Below are positions 24,173 through 37,300 of a stretch of 64,000 bases of DNA, in pieces. The first letter of the stretch is position 1. Each line of letters starts with the position of its first letter. A model generated the notes under the pieces. That model searched no databases and was not told where the DNA came from. It saw only the letters and a list, made by a program, of their open reading frames with translations. The translations under genes and the position numbers were made by a program. Source of the DNA: Cliona cf. orientalis (lineage: Eukaryota; Porifera; Demospongiae; Clionaida; Clionaidae); assembly GCA_963930775.1 (NCBI GenBank), contig OZ005698.1:682001-746000 (forward strand). The letters run 5' to 3'.

Positions 24173-27100
24173 ATGTCTAGTAAGTTGGTTTAAGTTATTG
24201 ATAAATTTCTTAGACTTGACTGGCTTTCTATCTTTTTTTTTTCCAGATTATACTGGGCAAGGTTATACGGCACCCCAACCGCCCCAGCCCCCTCAGCCTC
24301 CTGCTGCGGGAAGGTAAAAATTGAAAAAAAAATACGCCACGCTTAATGTTCTTTCTTTCTTTGTTTTTTTTTTGTTTGTGTACTGTAGCTACAATCAACA
24401 GACAGCAGGCGTGGCAGCAACAAATACAACATACGGTAAACATAATTAATTTTGACTGAGAAGTGTGATGCGCATTATTTGGAATATCTTCACCTTCAGA
24501 CTACAGCGCCTACCAGCAACAACAAACTGCAGCCAATCCCTACGCTGGATACAGTTACGGGACACAGGCCGCTGCAGGGACAGCTCAACCGCAAACCTCC
24601 ACTGCAACCAACGAAGGCACTTACCAAGCTACCTATCCTACAGCCTCAGCGAACTATGCTTCGACGACTTACGCATCATCGTACACATCAACGACCTATG
24701 CCCCGGCTAGCTACTCCACCAGCAGTTACGCTACGACTGTAGCCACTGGGACCACGCCCACGGCAGCTGCTTATGGCCAATCAGGTTACGCTGGATACAC
24801 GGCTGGTACCAATACCGTTGCGAGCTACTCAACGAATACCGCCGCTGGCCAGCAGGTGTCGTACCCTAGTGGAGCAGGAGGAGCTACTGCTGGAACAGCT
24901 ACGGGTTACCAGGACCCCAATAGCGCCACAAGGAGTAGTGCTGACAGTGCACAACAGCAACCGGCTGCTACGTACGCGGCCCAGCCTCCCCCACCCCCTC
25001 AGCCACTTGCTGGAGCGGCGCCCACACCACCAGTAGGACAGGTACGGATGCATGCTCTGTATGTGTGTGTGTGTATACTGTAAATTTCATACTTTACATT
25101 TTGTGAAGAAAGGCGTAATATTTCTTGATGAATTTTTCTGTTTTGATAGAAGTGCCAAAATTCACACGAAGGCATATGTACTCTATACTGCCCTCTCCCC
25201 CATTAAAGCGCATACCGTATAGCGGGAAACTTTCGAGGGAGAAAACTTTCGCGAATTTCGCGATTTTTCCGCCATCCGCGAAAGTTTTCTCCACGAAATT
25301 CTAGGCATGCCACACCCATTATGCGACCAGTTTTAACATTCCGCGAAAGTTTTCTCCGCGAAATGCTCCTTTCCTACCGATCCGCGAAAGTTTTCTCCCT
25401 CGAAAATTTCCCGCTATACGGTACTTTCAATCACCGGAATGCAAGCTGATTAGCAAACTTGATGAGCTGAGAAATTTTTGTCTTAATGCTTTAATTTTTA
25501 ACTTATGTAGGTTGGTTATGGTGCACCTCCCCCTCCAATGTTCGGAACGCCCCCTTCTTCCAATCCCAGCGCCCCTGCTAGTGTGCCGACCTCGGCTACT
25601 CCCCCTGCTCCCCCTGTAGGGAACATGTACAATGTTCCCCCTCCACCAGTGCCACCCCCTGGGCTGCCCCCGCAGGGATTTCCCCCTCCTCCAATTCCCC
25701 CGGCTGGATTTGGCCCACCACCCCCGCCCCCTGGTGGATTTCAGGGACCTCCCCCTCCAGGAATGGGATTCGGTGGCCCCCCGAGGGGAGGAGGGGGTCC
25801 TGGTGGATTTGGAAGAGGAGGTGGAGGACGGTAAGTAGACGTTCTTACTCTAATTAAAGCACACCCATACTGTTTGTAACTTACATAAGAAGTTCATTTG
25901 AGTTTAAGTAAGGATGAGTTGAGAGGGATATTTTTAACTTGTCATGATTCCTTTTCTGAGGTAATTACATTTGAGTAAGGTTTGTATGAAGGGAAGTTTA
26001 TAAGTGAATTAATGTCTTAGTGCGATAAAGGGTGAACATTAGAAAGCTCAAATGGACTTGTATGCATGGGGTGTACAGGGGTTCCCTAAGCTCATGAAAA
26101 TTAATCTTTATATAATGCCATTTTCCAAACATGCTACTGACTAGTGATGATCTTGAAAAAGCAGATTGTAATGGAAAAATGGCAGGTAACAAGTAACAAA
26201 TGGCTAATTTGGTTGGTGTGTGGGGAACCCCTGATGTAGATGTATTTTGGGGGGTCATTTTTTATAACGTGGCATTGCATATATTGTTTCTCTTTTCCCT
26301 CTCTCCCTCTCGGTTCATATATATTTCGACTGACCATTTCTCGATTGGTAATATGGATGTGTTCGTTCGAAATCTACCTCTTGTGGGTGAAATTTGATTC
26401 CAAAATTGTGAATTATGTGGTTAAAACGTGTCTACCGGTGTGAACATTCCAAATAATGCCCACCACAACTGATATGGTTGTTAATACTATGTTGTGTATA
26501 ACTTGACAATGCGCCTTTCTTTCTCTCTCTGGCTTCCTATTGGTCGATCTTCAGTGGTGGATATGGTGGTGGTAGTTTTTCTTCTGGTAAGATGATGCAC
26601 GCATAAAGTCTGTGGTAATTTGGGTACAATTGTAATTGTTGGTTATAATGCAGAATTTAATAAGTAGGTGGTGGTTGGTGGTAGTAGGGTTTTACATGCG
26701 AGTTACTAAGGGAGATGTTATGCCAATAACGAAGGTGTGGTGGTGGGTATTGTTGGGTTCAAGTGTACTTTTGTTGGTTACTGGGTAATTTATTCATATT
26801 ATTGGAAAACAATTGTATGGTTGTGTGTGTTTCACAGTAATAGGGCAAAGTGCATGAAATGTGTTATGCAGCAATAATCTTGAATCCTCATTGATTAGTT
26901 GCCCCTTTCATTGAATATCCTAATTTAGGCGACAGTGGAGGAGGAGGAATGGGAGAGAAGAAGATCCGTCCGAATGCCGTCTACATCACGTGTCTTCCTG
27001 ATGACGTAACCGAGGAGAAACTGATCGAAGTGTTTGGAGCAATCGGTGTCATCAAGACAAACAGAAAGACAGGAGGCCCTAGCGTAACACTCTATAATGA

Positions 27101-29011
27101 CAAGAGGACAGATAAGTTCAAGGTGAGGAAGTGTGTCATCAGTGGAAGTTCCCCTCCCTCTCTGATGGCACCGTAAGATGACGGCTGTAAGCCTTCTAGC
27201 CTTTCCCAGACGTTCGAAGGGGAAGAGAGAATGTGGACCGAAGGTTAGGTGAGCATTATATAGAGTCAGTCATCCATGGCGTCCCTAACAGAACTACCAA
27301 TCAATTACTGATTCTTCAGGAGAGGGGGGGGGGAATCAGACATGTTCAGTATTGTACTATTCTCATATCTAATCTACTCCTGGTATTACGTGTGGTCCCA
27401 ACTACAAAAGGGCCTATTTTTTATGATGATTTTGTGTGTTGATTCTCAGGGAGAAGCTATGGTTGTCTATGATGATGAAGCTGCTGCCAAGGCTGCTATT
27501 ATGTGGTACAATGGTATGTGAAACACTGATGAAATATACCTCAGGGACATGAATTTAGATTAGAATCTGATGCCTATCACATAGACTGCCACCTGGTACT
27601 AATTTTGTTGGGTGATAAAATTCCATAGATTTACACATGTAGTAGTCAGTTGAGGTGAAATTATTTTGAGCTGTACTGTTCGCCAATGTTCATTCTTAGC
27701 CTATAGTTGATGGGGGGGGGGGGGGATTCTTTGTCTCAGTAGCTAGTGCCAAAAGTTCAACATACATACTCTACTACTTTTTCTCTCATACATAGAAAAG
27801 GAAATGTTTGGCCGAACGATCAAAGTTGAATTTGCAACGTACATCGAGCCACCGGGAGGCTTTGGTCGAGGGGGACGCGGTGGTGGAGGCCGAGGGGGAG
27901 GTGGAGGATTTCGTGGAGGGGGCGGAGGAGGCCGAGGGGGATACCACGACCACGACGGAGGAGGAGGTGGGTGGGGCAGGGGCAGAGGTCGAGGAGGTGG
28001 AGGAAGGGGAGGAGGTATGCGTGGCGGAGGAGGAGGAGGAGGGGATCAGCCGAACTTCACCCCCGCTAGCGGCGACTGGGTCTGTCCTGACCCTAAGTAA
28101 GTCAGTACCATGAATAGAACAATACGTTATCAGGGATTAATTTCAAGGGTTGATTTCCTTCCCTAAAATTTCAAGTGTACATAATTATATATATATAATT
28201 ATAGAAAATAGTACTAAATATAGAGGTTGTGATGAGTTGCACGCTCCAGGGGGGGCACCATGTGTGCTCCCCCCTGATGCTTTGGTGCTGGCTGATACAC
28301 TGCGTCCCCAACTGCTGCTCCTGTGGTGGCAGTGGAGCGTTGACAATCGGCTGCCACAAGGCTCTGATGACTAGCCCAAGTGCACAGGGGCCATCTGAAC
28401 CTTATGGAAGTGTATAATGTATAGATTTTTCGAGCTTGAACCAGTTGTACTCTAGAGGTGGCTGCCTAGATAACACATGACTACATGTACGTATAATATT
28501 ATAACTGTTTTGTTCTCTTTTTTCAGTTGTTCCAACATCAATTTTGCTCGTCGCACCGAGTGCAATCGCTGTGGTGCCCCTCGTCCCGAAGGTGAAGGAG
28601 GACCCCCAGGAGGGGGAGGTGGCCGAGGGGGTGGATTCAGAGGTGGTGGACGTGGTGGCGGCCCTGGTGGAAGGGGACGTGGTGGCTTTGGAGGTGGGCG
28701 TGGTGGCTTCGGAGGTGGGCGTGGCGGTGGGCGTGGTGGAGGTGGACGTGGTGGCTATGGCGGAGGAGGAGGTGGTGGATTTAGAGGGGGTCGGGGTGGG
28801 GGAGGAGGACCAGACCGATTCAGGTGAGAAGGGGAGGAGAGAGAGACGAGCGAGGAGTGAGCAAAGGGAGGGCCCTCTAAAGTGTTTTTCTAAATCTGCC
28901 GTATACCTACTCTCCCATGTATATAGGCATCAGATACCTGGCCTGATTATCTTAAATCTTTTCTCTCCATGCAGGCAAGACCGTTCCAGGGGACGCGATA
29001 GACCTTACTGA
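24173..29011 (+). CDS. FET-family RNA-binding protein (FUS/EWSR1/TAF15-like)
   Basis: Starts M-S-N-Y-T-G-Q-G-Y across a small first exon (ATG 24173). An N-terminal Gln/Tyr/Ser/Thr/Ala-rich low-complexity region (24.5-25.0 kb) is followed by a Pro/Gly-rich stretch (25.5-25.8 kb). The RRM is encoded at about 26.95-27.83 kb: NAVYITCLPDDVTEEKL, IGVIKTNRKTGGPSVTLYND, FKGEAMVVYDDEAAAKAAI, FGRTIKVEFA. RGG repeats follow, then a RanBP2-type zinc finger [26 protein letters not shown] (28.07-28.59 kb), more RGG repeats, and the end RGRDRPY. The last residues match the FUS C-terminal PY nuclear-localisation signal. These proteins bind RNA and act in transcription and splicing. A TA-flanked MITE lies in an intron. 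Subfamily (FUS, EWS or TAF15) is probably pre-duplication. Confidence 0.95.
25215..25421. mobile_element. MITE with CCGTATAGCGGGAAA inverted ends
   Basis: Begins CCGTATAGCGGGAAA and ends with its inverse, flanked on both sides by TA (target duplication). The interior is itself palindromic, with several GCGAAAGTTTTCTCC blocks. It is 207 bp and lies in a FET-gene intron. Ends are shared with the copies at 33508 and 58562, although the interior differs. Confidence 0.8.
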
Positions 29012-29347
29012 ATCACATTTATGTATTTGCTCTAGACTTGGAAATTTGGTTGATCACCTCTTATAACATTAATTTTGAGCTAAGTTTTCATTTTTTTTTC
29101 CTTTCCCCTATTATTTGCACATACGATAGAACTTGCAAGACAGTCTCTCTGCCTTATCCATTTTTTTTATGTATGCACCATGCTATTATAATACTCTTGC
29201 AGTGTAATAATTTCGCCATAATTATAATTATCGCGCAGTTGGGTTATGGTCGCGAATTTATTTTATTTAATAGCTAGTCACAAGGTCACATGACCACAAT
29301 AACATGGTGCGTTTCCTGAAAGAGCCCCCAGTTCAGCGCCAGCGCCG
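29012..29347. other. intergenic region between FET and RNF34-like genes
   Basis: An AT-rich 336-bp gap between two genes on the same strand, holding the FET 3' UTR and the RNF34-like promoter. No further coding sequence is seen. Confidence 0.55.
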
Positions 29348-30857
29348 ATGTCGGTAGACAGACTAGATACCATACGAAGAGAGATGATGTGCGACGCGTG
29401 TGGAGTCAAGATAAACTTCATTGGGAGGAAGGTAAGTCCCCAGAGGAGGCTGAGGATGGTTGGTGAAGATACGAAGTGTAATTTGTAAGTATGAGAAAGC
29501 CGTCTGACACGATTCTCTCTCTCCCTGTCTGTTTCTACTCTCAGTCGTGTTCCAGCTGCCACAGTCACTTCTGTAACACCTGTGTGTCTACCCAGCAGCC
29601 CAAGGGGCCCTACATGTGCGGCAAATGCAGCATCTTTACCCAGGATGTCATGGAGCGAACTCAATTGGAAGGCCTGACAGTCAAAGATCTCAAATACTAC
29701 ACAAAATCAAGGAGGATAGCCTCTCCTATTAATGCCTCCAAACGAGACCTTGTAGACATCATTCTAGGCAACCAGGCTAAGAGACTAAGCGAGATGGCAA
29801 GAAACGCTTTAGCGCAAGTCCAAGGTGGTGAAGCATTAGGTAGAGACTTTCAAACCGTGGATCTCACTAGACTTGAGCCTCACACGAGTGCTTATTCTAG
29901 TCAAACTGGTAGCAGTGTGGACAGAGATGTCAGTCGTGGTGATGACGCTGGTAGAATGGGTTCGTCCGGTGCGACCGGTGGTGGAGGGAGAGCCAGGGAG
30001 GAAGAAGATGGGGCAGCACTAAACAGCTCCAAGAGGCTAAAAAAGGTGAGTATGTGTCCACCCTCCACCTGTATACAGTCAGCATAATTTTTCAACTATG
30101 ATGCAATGTGCAACTATGCCCCTGAATCTTAAATGGTTCTAGAGCTGATAGCCTCACCCAGGCCCATTCCCAGCTTTTGAACATAATAATATTATGATAT
30201 TGAAAATTATTTATATTTTACAATATTATGGTAATGATAGTATTGTCCCAATTGTAGGACTTTGATGTTATGAATATGGACTTATTGGACTTGGAAAATG
30301 AAAGTCAAATAGAAGAACTCACCGTCAAACAACTAAAAGTTGTTCTCAAGAAAAACTGCATTGATTTCAAAGGATGTGTAGAAAAACAGGAACTCACAGA
30401 GAGAGTGAAGAGACTATGGACAGCAAGGAAGAAAGAGAAAGGTAGAGAGAGAGAGAGGGATGATGGATGATGAATACTGAATAGTTGTCCAGTTTGTGTT
30501 TGCATTGTGGGTATTGCTCATTGAAAGTGGGTCTATCAGCTTCTGTTCATGCACATACACACACTGCACAGTTATGGAACAGAAGCTTATTGAAGACGGA
30601 GACCATGGCAAGTTTGCTAATCAACTAATAAAATTAATAGTTATTATTGACACCCTTTGTGCTATTTTCTTCTCTTGCTTCTCTGTGCAGATGCTGAGTC
30701 AGCATTTCTGTGCAAGGTGTGTATGGCTTCGGCTGTGGACTGTGTTCTTCTCGAGTGTGGTCACATGTTGACCTGTGTCACTTGTGGCAGACAGCTGGCA
30801 GAGTGCCCTGTCTGTAGACAGTACGTCAGTAGGGTGGTGCACGCATTTAGAGTCTAG
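29348..30857 (+). CDS. RNF34/RFFL (CARP)-type E3 ubiquitin ligase
   Basis: Four exons (29348-29431, 29545-30044, 30258-30439, 30692-30857) give about 310 residues. The FYVE-like zinc finger [27 protein letters not shown] is at residues 15-60, followed by MCGKC. A SAP-like helix pair ([14 protein letters not shown]) and a second one ([16 protein letters not shown]) follow. A C-terminal RING reads [33 protein letters not shown] and ends VVHAFRV. This is the exact layout of human RNF34 and RFFL, which ubiquitinate caspases, p53-pathway proteins and endosomal or membrane cargo. The RING cysteines and His are intact, so activity is expected. A GA tract follows the third donor. Confidence 0.93.
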
Positions 30858-31397
30858 CAAAGTAAAAAAAAAGTTGTCAGTATAATTATGTACATGTTGT
30901 GTTTGTGATAGTGATTTTTACTCCACTTGTAATTCGAGCTCATTTTTTTCGTCTAATCAAAAACACCATTGTCGATTTTGAACCTGAAAGATTATACATT
31001 AATGTAATGTATCATGCAACATATGGAACCACCAGTAACTGTTACTTATTATTGTGATAACAGTGTACAGAGATTTCTAACAAAAGCAAAATGGAGGCTA
31101 AAAACCAAAGGAAAGGAAAAAATAGCTGGCTATGCCAGTTTGGATAATATTATTGCATGAAATGACTGATGTGAGGATCTAAGCACAAATTTATAGTGTG
31201 TTTTACAAACCAAATAATCCTTTTGAAGGAAAGACAAATTGCATGTGATTTTTGTACAAGTTTTGAAGTACAATAAAATAAATGATAACACACCTTAATC
31301 ATAATAATAACTAGCGCTACGAATGGAATTTTGAACACAATACCTACCTACCTAGCTCTACATTGGCACTATGCAGTGGCCACACCCACCCACCATC
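30858..31397. other. tail-to-tail intergenic region
   Basis: 540 bp between the RNF34-like and MTMR stop codons. Two overlapping AATAAA hexamers at 31272-31282 could end the plus-strand transcript. No ORF with family resemblance. Confidence 0.6.
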
Positions 31398-34300
31398 TCA
31401 AGTTGGAGCTGTGGTCTGAGGTGTTCCGTTCTTATTCAAATGACCGTCAAGACGGTAGTAACATTTCTCACAGACTCGGACATCTATGAATAGTTGTTCG
31501 TGAGGTACGGGGCAGAAGAAGTTGCTACATGTGCCACAAAATACACCTCCACAGCTCCTAAAGAGAAGAAAAAAGCGCACCCTATCACCTTACAAACTCA
31601 ACTGCAAAACAACTAGCTTCCTCTCTCCTTTTTCTCTCCCCGTCCCTCCCTCCCTGCCTCCCCCATCTCTCTCTATCCCTTCCTCGTACCTGCAGTGATG
31701 TTTTCTCCTTGCTGTCCAGAACGCTGCTCCACATATCTGGCAGTGGGTGGCCGCGTGGTCTGGTATCCATCTCACTCCATGCTCATCCTCCTGCTCTACA
31801 CAGTCCCAGCTATGGATGCTCGACGGAGAAGGCTGTGTGTGTTATTACAGTATTACAGTACTGTTTTTATTCACTAGCTTTACAATTTTGTATTTTTTGG
31901 CAAACCACCCACCCATCCCCCCCACCAAAAAAAGATAGCTCTGTGAAAGTTGCCATGTCAGCAATGTGACTGTACAACTCACCATGCCATCTGAGTGCAA
32001 TGAATGTCCACTGCTGTTCCCATACTCTCCCTCTCTCACGCCACCACCACCCTCCCCTCCTCCTCCTCCTCCTCCTTGCCCATCTATCAGCGTCCCCTGC
32101 TCTTGCTCCAGTGTTCTCAATCTAGCAGCCTCAGCCACCTGTATGGAGGTGTATATTATAGATAATAGCATTACCCTGGGATATGGTCAAGTGTTCATTA
32201 TAATTATTAATAATTTTTTATTAACTACAGATATCTGCCACCTAGTGCACATGTACATGTACCTGTAGCTGTGCCTCCTTCAAGGAGACTCGCAGGTCAG
32301 CCACCTCTCTCCTGTGCTTTAGATCGAGCTCCCTCACTCTCTTTTGAACCGGATCAAGGGAACAGGGCAGACCATCGACTCCTAGAGGTAAACGATTACC
32401 TGTGTCTTCATTCTCAACGGAAGAGGTCATTACAGAAGTATCGAGTTTATCTTTGCGAGAACTATTTTCAGCTTCTGCATGGTAAGTTGGACTCTCTGCC
32501 ATTGCATCGACAAGTAGGACACTAGTTTGATGACTACTGTCACCACAGCTACTGCTATTTGGTTGAATTCTACTTTTATTCGCCAGGATTGGTTCTGAAT
32601 GGCTTTCACTAGGATTAGCAAGAACAGTGGATGTCTCTCTCTCTCCGTTGACCAGAGGCGGCAGGGGGGAATGAGATGGAGGATTGAGAGTAGATATGGA
32701 AGATAGGTGATTTTTCTCCGTACTACTACTAAGGAGTCGGCCATTTTCTACGTGCGTGAGGTCTTTTAGCTCTATGACGACAGAAGAGGGAGGATGCTGA
32801 GTCAGCACATTTGCTAGTACCCTTCTGCTGCTACTGCTGCCGCTGGTGGTGGTGTCGTTTAGTCCATTACAGCGATGCTGTTCAGTCATCAAAAGATGCC
32901 CATTAGCTATGCAGCTGCCACTGGACATGGCAGTACCATTGGTAGCAGCACCACATTCTTCTTGACTACCGCTCACTACACCATTTTCCTCCTCGGTGTC
33001 ATGTTGACCTTTCACCTCTGTCGATGTACTGTTGACGTCCTGACCTCTAACCTCTGCCATGTCATCATCGGCACCCGTGCATGTTTGATCGTTGACCTCC
33101 AGTACGACAGTATTATCACTATCATCTAGGCATGGAGTGTCGTCTGTTTGGCTTGTAGTAACTTGGACGTGTTCATTTTCATCTGTCGTGGACTTTACAA
33201 CTGTGTCCACTTCATCACTGTCGCTGGTTGCTAGGCAACTCGTCTGGTGTAGCGATGCATGGTGGGCGGGGCTTGGAGTAGAACTGGCCGAATTTGATTG
33301 GCCGACAGAGGGAGGGCATGGTAAGGGAGAGGGAGATCCGGCTGTGCTAGCGTTGGCTGTGGTGTCCGCTGTTGTGGGCGGAGTCTGGTAGGGAATCAGC
33401 AGTGATGTCGTGTACATTTCCTTCCATAGCAACATGCTACGGATATTGGGAACAGGTCGTAATACCTACATGTACACATAAAATTTTAATATCAGATAGC
33501 ATACATACTGTATAGCCGGAAATATTGGCGGGAATTACATTTGGCGGTTGAGCCCAAAATCGCTATTGGAAGAATATTGGTGGATTTAAATTTGGCAGTA
33601 CATATATATACCAGTAGGAAATTTTGGCGGATTTTAATTTGGCGGTTGTAATATAGACCGCCAAACCGCCAAATTTTCCAGCTATACGGTATACAACTAA
33701 GAGGTGTTGTACATTGAAGGACAACGTTACTTTCATCTACATGTATATGCAAAGCTGCACACTATAATAATGTTCAATTTATCTACATGTAGCTTACCTT
33801 ATTCTCGATGCTGTCCCTGGAATAGAGGTAGTTGACGAGGTCTGTGTTTCCCTCGTGGAGCAGGGCCCAGACGGAGGTCGTGTCCTCAGTGACCCTGCCC
33901 ACCTCTCGCTCCCTCATGCTGTTGTAGAGAAATGTACCGTAGAGACAAGAGTACACATGACGACCTAGCTTCAGCTGTGCATATGTGTGTGTGTTGGGGG
34001 GGGGGGGGAGAAAGAGAGAGAGGGGGAGAGGGAGAGAGAATTATTCTGGTGTCTGGTTGACATCTAGTATGTCTCAATGTCCCTACTATACAGTATACAA
34101 GTATCTTCTTTACTCACGAGAAAGTTCTCATTGAACTGAAAATCGCAGGGGTACTGTCTGGTGAGCTGGTGAACACAGTCGAGCCACTGGAGGAACACTG
34201 GACTCTGCTGGTTACCATCCTCTGTCGTCAGACCACACCTCTCACCAAACTTGTGCCCGTAACCTAGCCACTCCCTCTCAACGAGTATTTTGAACCCCTA

Positions 34301-37300
34301 GACAAATTGCAAACATCCATAAAATATCAATATTATGCCTTTTGCTGGAATTAGGTTTTCCCGAGCAGGCATTGCCCTTAGGGTAATAGAAGATAGAACC
34401 CTTATGTTCTGACGACCTTTACCACATCAGAGATATGCGCATACATATAGGTAAAGGTCGTCAGTCGTATAACGCACATAATATTATTATACATACCTTC
34501 ATAGTTCTGTAGTAGGGGTCAAGCATGAGTTCAGCTAGTGCCACCACCTGCGTGGTACGATCCCAGCCATCGGAACAGTGTATGAGAATGGGTTGGGCGT
34601 GGTCATTGACCACACCCACCACTTCACAGGCGACAGAGAGCAGCTGGCAGAGATAGTGCAGCCACTGGGTACTCTCAAGGGTGGACAGAAAACTAAAGAA
34701 AAGAAAGGTATTTTACTCGTATTGAGATGGAAACAGAGAGAGAGGGAGAGAGAAGGGGGGAGAGAGAGAGAGAGAGAGAGAGAGAAGGGGAGAGAGAGAA
34801 TAACATACTTGACTTGATCATCGGACATCAGCATGGCTCTCAACTGTAGAAAACTCTTTCTGACAGCATGAATATTTGGAAGACACTTGTATTGCACCTC
34901 ACAGTTGGGATAATAGTCTAGTATTGCACGTATAAAAAGAAACAAAGAAGTTAATGGTATCAGCATCACAATAATCAGTTAAATTTTGTAGCTCACCAGT
35001 GCATTCACAGCCACCTCCTTTGGCTCTGTTACCAAGGGCAGCAGCGTAGGAGCGAAGGTCAAACACCTTGAGCTTTGGGATGGCAGACGATGATGAGGAG
35101 GCATCATTACCATGAGTAAAACCCTCCTCGTTATCATCAGAATCATCCGAGTACTGCCCCCTTGGTGTCGAGTCATCCATATACCCATTAGTGACCCCAT
35201 TTCTAGCTATCTTAGGCACTGTTTCTCTCTCTCCACCACCAGTGAGCTGAGGGGCAGAACTGCTGCCTTGAACGAGGGGAAAAGCAGTCACGGCTCTGAG
35301 TTGAAAATGGTTGCTACTACTACTACTACTAGTATTGCTGGACGGCTTCTTAATAATTGGAGGGGCACAGCACGACTGGGAGATGGCGAGGAGAAGCTTT
35401 TCATCCTCGGCACTTCTCCATAAGCCAAGCACCCCGACCAGAGGCTGACTGGACCGAGCTATCACACAGCCGTTCGTCTCGTGCCTGTGTGCGCATGTGT
35501 GTGTGTGTGTGTGTGTGTATGTGTGTGAGCGTGCAAAACAAAAATTACCACACTTTTCAGGAACTAGAGACGTCCGTGACTTTTTGGTCACTTATGAAGG
35601 CGATCAAACTACCCTAAAACTTCCTAAAGATCTAACGATTGAAAAGGCCCTTACAGAAAGCTGTTGATGCATTTACAATCAACCCAAACACAGCCTCAGC
35701 GTATACCTTTCACTACCAAGATGGACTGGAGATCCATCGTGATTGCAGGAGTACACACATGTACATTATCATGTATTCCTGCTAACTGCATTTATGTTGC
35801 TGGTATAGGTACATGTACATGTACATGTACATGTAAAGCTACATGTAGCTAGCTGTAAGTGACCACGGACTTATGCTGAACTAGAAGCCACTGGCCAAAT
35901 ATCTGCATTAATAATTGTACCCACCTCCATACAACGGCTGGGATTCTTCCAGACATCCTGAACTTGGCGGCGGTCAATAGTTCCTCGTCAGATATGGAGC
36001 CAGGCACCACCAGCAACTTGGGGTAGGTTCCACATAATCTATAATATTCAGGAAGTGGTTAGTTCATTAGTGACTTATGAGCAGGAGCATGATTAGTAAG
36101 GGGGGAAGGAGAGGGAGGGAGGGAGAGAGAGAGAAACATACTTGTATTTATCGTTGCACTGCGTGATCTTCCATGGTCGATATTTCATTCCGTTCTTATC
36201 TGATGATCCCATTCCCATTCTCTCATACTCCATGGTCATCACTTCATCACGCCAAGTCAACGAGTCAGCTGTGGAAAGTGAAAGGAGAGGTCAAAGCACA
36301 ACCTACGCACTGGCAGGGGAAACCCCAGGGAAATACCCACCAACAACTTCTTACAAACATCCTCTAATTCATGGGCTATATATGACATTCAACAGCTGGG
36401 ACCACAACAAAAAAAATTACAATACACATGTGCACAGTACAATGTTATTGAATAAACAGATTTGACTCATTGTACCTTTTAGTGACAGTAGTGGATTATT
36501 TCCTCCATCGACGAGCTTTCCATCTCCCCCTAGCTCCTCCCCTAGCCCATCCCACTCGACCACGCCCACATCTCCTTCCACGTGTCGTCTCAACTGATCC
36601 TGTCTCGCCATTTTCTCGTCCTTATTGTAGGCTCGATGGATGAAGGCAAACGCAGCTTTCGGTTCTTTGATTATTCTCCTTAGACACTCTGTGATTCTCT
36701 CCTGCCATAGTTTACACCTCAAGGGTGAGCTAAATGACAACCTGCAAAGAGGTACATGTGTATACAGTGCTTTCAATGATTGTTGGCTCTTCAGGAGCTA
36801 GGGAGGGGGAAATTGGCCGTGCAGTGCTTTAGTACTATTCTCTATGTAAATACACTCTTCTAGCTGGCTATAAACTTTCAACATCAACTGCACATGCACC
36901 TGATTAAACATAGTTCTCCGTGTTGAACATGCATTTGTGATTGACTGCAGGCCTTCTTGCTTTCTCTCAATTATATATTTCAATTAAGTGAAAGATAATA
37001 CCCCTATTATACCGTACACCTCCTAGCAAATGAGCATTGGTATGATGATTCACATAATATGAGACTATCTTTCCAGCAGTACATATGTACATGAACTAAG
37101 GATGGTAGTACTAGACTAGGCTATGTCAGTATATTTGAACTCGCTACAAGTCTTGAATATCATAAATGCTCAAACTCAATACATGTACATACATTTAGTA
37201 TCGAGCAATATTTTCCTTTGATAGTATTATGTAACTAATCCAGCCATTGTCCGTGTATTTGAGCATTAATTTTGAGCTGACCTGAAAGTCCTAGCATCCC

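Noticed and set aside
24452..25036. ORFs with Pro/Arg/Leu-rich translations
   Set aside because: Out-of-frame readings of the Gln/Tyr/Ser-rich exon of the FET gene.
28544..29011. Long ORF rich in Val/Glu/Gly overlapping the FET RGG exon
   Set aside because: It is the alternative frame of the GGC/GGT-rich RGG repeat. The RRM-RGG-zinc-finger frame is the conserved one; only its last 14 codons are used by the final exon.
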